DNA of 64,000 nucleotides, taken from positions 1,426,001 to 1,490,000 of the forward strand of contig NZ_CP017990.1 in the NCBI RefSeq assembly GCF_002208095.1, read 5' to 3'. Source of the DNA: Enterobacter cloacae complex sp. ECNIH7. Lineage in GTDB: Bacteria > Pseudomonadota > Gammaproteobacteria > Enterobacterales > Enterobacteriaceae. Both the position numbers and the translations under genes were made by a program. Below the pieces are notes generated by a model. It saw only the letters and a program-made list of their open reading frames with translations, made no database searches and had not been told where the DNA came from. Below, piece after piece: positions 58,058 to 64,000 of this stretch (position 1 is its first letter; each line of letters begins with the position of its first letter).

Positions 58058-58165
58058 CCCCTCACCCTAACCCTCTCCCTAAGGGAGAGGGGACAGATTG
58101 CAGGAAATCTTTAAAAACTGCCGACGGCATTCCCCCTCTCCCTTAGGGAGGGGTAGGGGTGAGGG
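58058..58165. repeat. Inverted pair of palindromic repeats between sdhB and sucA
   Basis: 58058-58092 and 58132-58165 are near-inverted copies of a unit made of CCCTCACC and a CCCTCTCCC/GGGAGAGGG palindrome, related to the palindrome half of the 4039 family but without its conserved tail. Together they could form a long hairpin in the sdhB-sucA mRNA. Further on, AAGCAT/ATGCTT (58278-58293) sits just before the sucA ribosome site. Confidence 0.8.
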
Positions 58166-58304
58166 TAAAGACCCTTAGACAGTTTCTAAAGGTTCCTTCG
58201 CGGGCCAAAGTAAAAGAGCTCGCAGGTGAACCCCGGCACGTACACGTGGTGTGCGTGGTAGTTTCTACGGCGAAAGTAAGCATAAAAATGCTTAAGGGAT
58301 CACG

Positions 58305-61112
58305 ATGCAGAACGGCGCAATGAAAGCCTGGCTGGACTCTTCTTTCCTTTCTGGTGCGAACCAGAGCTGGATTGAACAGCTCTATGAAGACTTCTTAACC
58401 GATCCTGACTCAGTGGACGCAAACTGGCGTTCCATGTTCCAGCAGTTGCCTGGCACAGGGGTCAAACCGGATCAATTCCATTCCAAAACACGTGATTATT
58501 TCCGTCGTCTGGCGAAGGATGCCTCACGTTACTCTTCTGCGATTTCCGACCCTGACACCAATGCGAAGCAGGTTAAAGTCCTGCAGCTTATCAACGCTTA
58601 TCGCTTCCGCGGTCACCAGCATGCGAATCTCGATCCGCTGGGACTGTGGAAACAAGACCGTGTGGCCGATCTCGATCCGGCATATCACGATCTGACCGAG
58701 GCCGATTTCCAGGAAAGCTTTAACGTAGGTTCCTTTGCCATCGGCAAAGACACGATGAAGCTGGGCGATCTGATTGACGCGCTCAAGCAAACCTACTGCG
58801 GCTCCATCGGCGCGGAATACATGCACATTACCTCTACCGAAGAGAAACGCTGGATCCAGCAGCGCATCGAATCCGTAGCGGGTCACGCGACCTTCTCAGC
58901 TGACGAGAAAAAACGCTTCCTGAACGAACTGACCGCAGCGGAAGGGCTTGAGCGCTATCTGGGCGCGAAATTCCCGGGCGCAAAACGCTTCTCGCTGGAA
59001 GGCGGCGATGCGCTGGTGCCGATGCTGAAAGAGCTGATTCGTCACGCAGGCAAGAGCGGCACCCGTGAAGTGGTTCTGGGTATGGCGCACCGTGGTCGTC
59101 TGAACGTGCTGGTCAACGTGCTGGGTAAAAAACCTCAGGACCTGTTCGACGAGTTCGCGGGCAAACATAAAGAACACCTCGGCACCGGCGACGTGAAGTA
59201 CCACATGGGCTTCTCGTCAGATATCGAAACCGAAGGCGGTCTGGTTCACCTGGCGCTGGCGTTTAACCCGTCACACCTGGAAATCGTTAGCCCGGTGGTT
59301 ATCGGTTCCGTGCGTGCGCGTCTGGATCGTCTGGACGAGCCGAGCAGCAATAAAGTGCTGCCGATCACCATCCACGGCGATGCGGCGGTAACAGGGCAGG
59401 GCGTAGTTCAGGAAACCCTGAACATGTCGAAAGCGCGTGGTTACGAAGTGGGCGGTACCGTTCGCATCGTGATTAACAACCAGGTGGGCTTTACCACCTC
59501 TAACCCGCTTGACGCGCGTTCTACCCCGTACTGCACCGACATCGGTAAGATGGTGCAGGCGCCAATCTTCCACGTTAACGCGGATGACCCGGAAGCCGTT
59601 GCTTTCGTTACCCGTCTGGCGCTGGATTTCCGTAATACCTTTAAACGCGATGTGTTCATTGACCTCTTCTGCTACCGCCGTCACGGCCACAACGAAGCGG
59701 ACGAGCCAAGTGCAACCCAGCCGTTGATGTATCAGAAAATCAAAAAACACCCGACCCCGCGCAAAATCTATGCTGACAAGCTGGAGAGCGACAAAGTGAC
59801 GACGCTGGAAGATGCGACCGAAATGGTCAACCTCTACCGCGACGCGCTGGATGCGGGTGAATGCGTGGTCAAAGAGCTGCGCCCGATGAACATGCACTCC
59901 TTTACCTGGTCGCCGTACCTCAACCACGAATGGGATGAGAGCTACCCGAACAAGGTTGAGATGAAGCGCCTGCAGGAGCTGGCTAAACGCATCAGCACCG
60001 TACCGGACGCTATCGAGATGCAGTCTCGCGTGGCGAAAATCTACGCTGACCGTCAGTCCATGGCGGCAGGCGAGAAGCTGTTCGACTGGGGCGGCGCGGA
60101 AACGCTGGCCTACGCAACGCTGGTTGACGAAGGTATTCCTGTTCGTCTGTCCGGTGAAGATGCCGGCCGTGGGACCTTCTTCCACCGTCACGCGGTTGTT
60201 CACAACCAGTCCAACGGTTCAACCTACACCCCGCTGCAGCACGTGCACAACGGTCAGGGCCAGTTCAAGGTCTGGGACTCCGTGCTGTCTGAAGAAGCGG
60301 TTCTGGCCTTCGAATACGGTTACGCCACCGCAGAACCACGCACTTTGACCATCTGGGAAGCGCAGTTCGGTGACTTTGCCAACGGTGCGCAGGTTGTTAT
60401 CGACCAGTTCATCTCCTCCGGCGAGCAGAAGTGGGGCCGTATGTGTGGCCTGGTAATGCTGCTGCCGCACGGTTATGAAGGTCAGGGTCCGGAGCACTCC
60501 TCCGCGCGTCTGGAACGTTATCTGCAGCTCTGCGCCGAGCAGAACATGCAGGTCTGCGTGCCGTCCACCCCGGCTCAGGTCTACCACATGCTGCGTCGCC
60601 AGGCGCTGCGCGGTATGCGCCGTCCGCTGGTGGTGATGTCGCCGAAATCCCTGCTGCGTCACCCGCTGGCCGTGTCCAGCCTGGAAGAACTGGCGAATGG
60701 CACCTTCCTGCCAGCCATCGGTGAGATTGACGAGCTGGATCCGCAGGGCGTGAAGCGCGTGGTGATGTGTTCTGGTAAGGTTTATTACGACCTGCTGGAA
60801 CAGCGCCGCAAGAACGATCAGAAAGATGTCGCCATCGTGCGTATCGAACAGCTTTATCCGTTCCCGCATCAGGCGATGCAGGAAGTGCTGAAACAATATG
60901 CTCACGTACATGATTTTGTCTGGTGCCAGGAAGAGCCGCTTAACCAGGGCGCATGGTACTGCAGCCAGCATCATTTCCGTGAAGTGATTCCATTTGGGTC
61001 AGCCCTGCGTTATGCAGGTCGCCCGGCCTCCGCCTCTCCGGCGGTAGGGTATATGTCCGTTCACCAGAAGCAGCAACAAGATCTGGTCAATGACGCGCTG
61101 AACGTCGATTAA
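58305..61112 (+). CDS. sucA: 2-oxoglutarate dehydrogenase E1 component
   Basis: A 935-residue thiamine-diphosphate enzyme decarboxylating 2-oxoglutarate and transferring succinyl to the lipoyl group of SucB. The N-terminus ([21 protein letters not shown]) is the E2-binding segment; TPP and substrate residues are in [39 protein letters not shown] and NNQVGFTT, with the C-terminal [17 protein letters not shown]. coli SucA is 933 residues. AAGGGATCACG precedes the ATG. Confidence 0.98.
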   Translation: MQNGAMKAWLDSSFLSGANQSWIEQLYEDFLTDPDSVDANWRSMFQQLPGTGVKPDQFHSKTRDYFRRLAKDASRYSSAISDPDTNAKQVKVLQLINAYRFRGHQHANLDPLGLWKQDRVADLDPAYHDLTEADFQESFNVGSFAIGKDTMKLGDLIDALKQTYCGSIGAEYMHITSTEEKRWIQQRIESVAGHATFSADEKKRFLNELTAAEGLERYLGAKFPGAKRFSLEGGDALVPMLKELIRHAGKSGTREVVLGMAHRGRLNVLVNVLGKKPQDLFDEFAGKHKEHLGTGDVKYHMGFSSDIETEGGLVHLALAFNPSHLEIVSPVVIGSVRARLDRLDEPSSNKVLPITIHGDAAVTGQGVVQETLNMSKARGYEVGGTVRIVINNQVGFTTSNPLDARSTPYCTDIGKMVQAPIFHVNADDPEAVAFVTRLALDFRNTFKRDVFIDLFCYRRHGHNEADEPSATQPLMYQKIKKHPTPRKIYADKLESDKVTTLEDATEMVNLYRDALDAGECVVKELRPMNMHSFTWSPYLNHEWDESYPNKVEMKRLQELAKRISTVPDAIEMQSRVAKIYADRQSMAAGEKLFDWGGAETLAYATLVDEGIPVRLSGEDAGRGTFFHRHAVVHNQSNGSTYTPLQHVHNGQGQFKVWDSVLSEEAVLAFEYGYATAEPRTLTIWEAQFGDFANGAQVVIDQFISSGEQKWGRMCGLVMLLPHGYEGQGPEHSSARLERYLQLCAEQNMQVCVPSTPAQVYHMLRRQALRGMRRPLVVMSPKSLLRHPLAVSSLEELANGTFLPAIGEIDELDPQGVKRVVMCSGKVYYDLLEQRRKNDQKDVAIVRIEQLYPFPHQAMQEVLKQYAHVHDFVWCQEEPLNQGAWYCSQHHFREVIPFGSALRYAGRPASASPAVGYMSVHQKQQQDLVNDALNVD

Positions 61113-61126
61113 TTAAAGGATACAAA

Positions 61127-62347
61127 ATGAGTAGCGTAGATATTCTTGTTCCCGACCTGCCTGAATCCGTAGCAGATGCGACCGTCGCTACCTGGCACAA
61201 AAAACCAGGCGATGCCGTTAAGCGCGATGAAGTGCTGGTAGAAATCGAAACTGACAAAGTGGTACTGGAAGTACCGGCTTCGGCGGATGGCGTTCTGGAC
61301 GCGGTGCTGGAAGATGAAGGTACCACCGTAACTTCTCGTCAGATCCTGGGTCGCCTGCGTGAAGGCAACAGCGCGGGCAAAGAGTCCAGCGCGAAATCTG
61401 AAGAGAAAGCCTCTACGCCGGCTCAGCGCCAGCAGGCTTCTCTGGAAGAACAGTCTAACGACGCCCTCAGCCCGGCGATCCGTCGCCTGCTGGCTGAACA
61501 CAGCCTCGACCCGGCAGCCATCAAAGGCACCGGTGTGGGTGGTCGTCTGACCCGCGAAGACATCGACAAACACCTTGCGAAAGCGCCAGCTCAGGCAGAA
61601 GCGAAAGCCCCTGCGGCAGCACCGGCAGCACAGCCTGCTCTGGGTGCCCGCAGCGAAAAACGCGTCCCGATGACCCGCCTGCGTAAGCGCGTGGCCGAGC
61701 GTCTGCTGGAAGCGAAAAACTCCACCGCGATGCTGACCACCTTCAACGAAGTGAACATGAAGCCAATCATGGACCTGCGCAAGCAGTACGGTGACGCGTT
61801 TGAAAAACGTCACGGTATCCGTCTGGGCTTTATGTCCTTCTACGTGAAAGCGGTAGTTGAAGCGCTGAAACGCTACCCGGAAGTGAACGCGTCTATTGAC
61901 GGCGATGACGTGGTTTACCACAACTATTTCGACGTCAGCATGGCGGTTTCTACTCCACGCGGCCTGGTAACGCCGGTTCTGCGTGATGTGGATACCCTGG
62001 GTATGGCTGACATCGAGAAAAACATTAAAGAGCTGGCTGTTAAAGGCCGCGACGGCAAGCTGACCGTAGACGACCTGACCGGCGGTAACTTCACCATTAC
62101 CAACGGCGGCGTATTCGGCTCGCTGATGTCTACCCCGATCATTAACCCGCCGCAGAGCGCGATCCTGGGTATGCATGCCATTAAAGATCGCCCTATGGCG
62201 GTAGACGGTAAAGTTGAGATCCTGCCAATGATGTACCTGGCGCTCTCTTACGATCACCGCCTGATCGACGGCCGCGAGTCCGTGGGCTTCCTGGTCGCGA
62301 TTAAAGAGCTGCTGGAAGATCCAACCCGTCTGCTGCTGGACGTCTAG
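61127..62347 (+). CDS. sucB: 2-oxoglutarate dehydrogenase E2 component (succinyltransferase)
   Basis: A 406-residue core of the complex. The lipoyl domain (1-80) carries the lipoylated Lys44 in [11 protein letters not shown]; then comes an Ala/Glu linker, the peripheral-subunit-binding domain ([20 protein letters not shown], about 115-150) and, after an Ala/Pro-rich linker, the catalytic domain with His377 and Asp381 in [11 protein letters not shown]. It starts 14 bases after sucA. E3 (lpd) is encoded elsewhere. Confidence 0.98.
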   Translation: MSSVDILVPDLPESVADATVATWHKKPGDAVKRDEVLVEIETDKVVLEVPASADGVLDAVLEDEGTTVTSRQILGRLREGNSAGKESSAKSEEKASTPAQRQQASLEEQSNDALSPAIRRLLAEHSLDPAAIKGTGVGGRLTREDIDKHLAKAPAQAEAKAPAAAPAAQPALGARSEKRVPMTRLRKRVAERLLEAKNSTAMLTTFNEVNMKPIMDLRKQYGDAFEKRHGIRLGFMSFYVKAVVEALKRYPEVNASIDGDDVVYHNYFDVSMAVSTPRGLVTPVLRDVDTLGMADIEKNIKELAVKGRDGKLTVDDLTGGNFTITNGGVFGSLMSTPIINPPQSAILGMHAIKDRPMAVDGKVEILPMMYLALSYDHRLIDGRESVGFLVAIKELLEDPTRLLLDV

Positions 62348-62359
62348 TTTTGCAGTCTT

Positions 62360-62384
62360 GCCCGGCGGCGTATGGCTGCCGGGC
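62360..62384 (+). repeat. REP-like hairpin between sucB and sucC
   Basis: GCCCGGCGGC (62360-62369) pairs with GCTGCCGGGC (62375-62384) with one mismatch. A single REP-type palindrome in the 83-base sucB-sucC gap, which may stabilise the upstream mRNA. Confidence 0.85.
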
Positions 62385-62430
62385 CAATAAAAGCACGACC
62401 TAACGATTACCTGAAGGATGGATAGAACAC

Positions 62431-63597
62431 ATGAACTTACATGAATATCAGGCCAAACAGCTGTTTGCCCGGTATGGCTTACCGGCTCCGGTGGGTTATG
62501 CCTGTACTACCCCGCGTGAAGCAGAAGAAGCCGCATCTAAAATCGGTTCCGGCCCTTGGGTAGTTAAGTGTCAGGTTCACGCTGGTGGCCGTGGTAAAGC
62601 GGGCGGTGTGAAGGTTGTTAAGAGCAAAGAAGAGATTCGTGCGTTTGCTGAACATTGGCTCGGCAAGCGTCTGGTAACGTACCAGACAGATGCGAACGGC
62701 CAGCCGGTTAACCAGATCCTGGTTGAAGCGGCGACCGACATCGCAAAAGAACTGTACCTGGGCGCGGTTGTTGACCGTAGCTCCCGTCGCGTGGTGTTCA
62801 TGGCGTCTACCGAAGGCGGCGTGGAAATCGAAAAAGTGGCGGAAGAAACCCCGCACCTGATCCACAAAGTGGCAATCGATCCGCTGGCGGGCCCAATGCC
62901 TTATCAGGGTCGCGAGCTGGCGTTCAAACTGGGCCTGGAAGGCAAGCTGGTTCAGCAGTTCACCAAGATTTTCATGGGTCTGGCGAACATCTTCCTGGAG
63001 CGCGACCTGGCGCTGATCGAGATCAACCCGCTGGTGATCACCACTCAGGGCGACCTGATCTGCCTCGACGGCAAGCTGGGCGCTGACGGCAACGCGCTGT
63101 TCCGCCAGTCGGATCTGCGCGAAATGCGCGACCAGTCTCAGGAAGATCCGCGTGAAGCACAGGCTGCACAGTGGGAGCTGAACTACGTGGCGCTGGACGG
63201 CAACATCGGCTGCATGGTTAACGGTGCGGGCCTGGCAATGGGCACCATGGACATCGTTAAGCTGCACGGCGGTGAGCCAGCAAACTTCCTCGACGTAGGC
63301 GGTGGCGCAACCAAAGAGCGCGTAACCGAAGCGTTCAAAATCATTCTCTCTGACGACAACGTGAAGGCCGTTCTGGTTAACATCTTCGGCGGCATCGTTC
63401 GTTGCGACCTGATCGCCGACGGTATCATCGGTGCGGTAGAAGAAGTGGGTGTTAACGTTCCGGTGGTTGTACGTCTGGAAGGTAACAACGCTGAACTCGG
63501 CGCGAAAAAACTGGCTGACAGCGGCCTGAATATTATTGCAGCGAAAAGTCTGACGGATGCAGCTCAGCAGGTTGTTGCCGCAGTGGAGGGGAAATAA
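62431..63597 (+). CDS. sucC: Succinyl-CoA synthetase, beta subunit
   Basis: A 388-residue ATP-grasp subunit that, with SucD, makes ATP (or GTP) and succinate from succinyl-CoA. The N-terminal ATP-grasp part starts [37 protein letters not shown] binds nucleotide; IEINPLVIT ligates magnesium; the C-terminal carboxylate-binding ligase domain includes [17 protein letters not shown]. Length equals E. coli. Stop and sucD start overlap (TAATG). Confidence 0.98.
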   Translation: MNLHEYQAKQLFARYGLPAPVGYACTTPREAEEAASKIGSGPWVVKCQVHAGGRGKAGGVKVVKSKEEIRAFAEHWLGKRLVTYQTDANGQPVNQILVEAATDIAKELYLGAVVDRSSRRVVFMASTEGGVEIEKVAEETPHLIHKVAIDPLAGPMPYQGRELAFKLGLEGKLVQQFTKIFMGLANIFLERDLALIEINPLVITTQGDLICLDGKLGADGNALFRQSDLREMRDQSQEDPREAQAAQWELNYVALDGNIGCMVNGAGLAMGTMDIVKLHGGEPANFLDVGGGATKERVTEAFKIILSDDNVKAVLVNIFGGIVRCDLIADGIIGAVEEVGVNVPVVVRLEGNNAELGAKKLADSGLNIIAAKSLTDAAQQVVAAVEGK

Positions 63598-64000
63598 TGT
63601 CAGTTTTAATTAATAAAGATACCAAGGTTATCTGCCAGGGCTTCACCGGTAGCCAGGGGACTTTCCACTCCGAACAGGCGATTGCCTACGGCACGCAGAT
63701 GGTTGGCGGCGTAACGCCAGGTAAAGGCGGTACCACGCACCTGGGCCTGCCGGTATTCAACACCGTGCGTGAAGCCGTAGAAGCGACGGGCGCAACCGCG
63801 ACCGTGATCTACGTTCCGGCACCGTTCTGCAAAGACTCCATTCTGGAAGCGATCGACGCAGGCATCAAACTGATCATCACTATTACTGAAGGCATCCCGA
63901 CGCTGGATATGCTGACCGTGAAGGTGAAGCTGGATGAAGCAGGCGTGCGCATGATCGGCCCGAACTGCCCTGGCGTTATCACCCCGGGCGAGTGCAAAAT
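63597..64000 (+). CDS. sucD: Succinyl-CoA synthetase, alpha subunit (cut by window edge)
   Basis: The first 134 codons of SucD are present. The CoA-binding Rossmann domain is recognisable: [53 protein letters not shown] and [12 protein letters not shown]. The phosphorylated histidine of the family lies beyond the window. Its start overlaps the sucC stop by one base. Confidence 0.97.
   Translation, partial: MSVLINKDTKVICQGFTGSQGTFHSEQAIAYGTQMVGGVTPGKGGTTHLGLPVFNTVREAVEATGATATVIYVPAPFCKDSILEAIDAGIKLIITITEGIPTLDMLTVKVKLDEAGVRMIGPNCPGVITPGECK

Noticed and set aside
1-64000. Prophage, insertion sequence, integron, defence island or secondary-metabolite cluster
   Set aside because: Every large ORF is assigned to a housekeeping gene in conserved order; no integrase, transposase, phage structural, restriction, toxin-antitoxin pair or synthase gene is visible. 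The interesting signals are small intergenic ones.

Overview
The window is ordinary core chromosome from a member of the Enterobacteriaceae. Gene order follows the E. coli K-12 block from holA to sucD almost gene for gene, and protein lengths are within a few residues of the E. coli ones. Together with the dispersed repeats and the NagE variant, this suggests an Enterobacter-like genus; species cannot be assigned by eye. I see no phage, transposase, integrase, CRISPR array, rRNA or resistance gene. The novelty is at small scale: a repeat family, leader peptides, RNA targets and one unrecognised 35-codon gene.

Layout. 1-3338 (minus): holA (cut by the window edge), lptE, leuS. 3553-5149: ybeL (plus) facing rihA (minus), with a tandemly duplicated terminator/palindrome between them that also encodes the end of rihA. 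5270-8470 (minus): gltIJKL glutamate/aspartate importer with the SroC RNA between gltI and gltJ. 8823-14433 (minus): lnt, corC, ybeY, ybeZ and, upstream, miaB. 14569-15744 (plus): ubiF. 15854-16548 (minus): a seven-tRNA operon (Met, Leu, Gln, Gln, Met, Gln, Gln). 16775-18439 (minus): asnB. 18656-25130: the N-acetylglucosamine regulon, nagBACD (minus) divergent from nagE (plus) over a control region with CRP and NagC sites. 25241-26908: glnS. 27355-29126: chiPQ, the chitoporin operon, with NagC and ChiX-pairing sites.

29267-34276: fur with its small upstream ORF uof, fldA, ybfE, ybfF (all minus), then seqA-pgm (plus). 34420-38288 (minus): speFL-speF-potE, ornithine decarboxylase and putrescine/ornithine antiporter under a leader peptide. 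38568-46353 (minus): kdpFABC-DE potassium pump and its two-component system. 46663-47338 (plus): ybfA and an unrecognised small ORF. 47468-52769 (plus): phr, ybgI, pxpBCA (5-oxoprolinase), nei. 52869-54152 (minus): gltA, divergent from sdhCDAB-sucABCD (54807 to the right edge), so citrate synthase, succinate dehydrogenase, 2-oxoglutarate dehydrogenase E1/E2 and succinyl-CoA synthetase lie together.

The points most worth checking are a composite terminator-plus-palindrome repeat at five intergenic places, the 47231-47338 mini-gene, a second tRNA-Gln(CUG) that diverged by compensatory changes, a NagE whose membrane domain differs from the E. coli type while its IIA domain matches, and a CRP-type site on the speFL promoter. 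Comparisons with E. coli are from memory, not from a database search.
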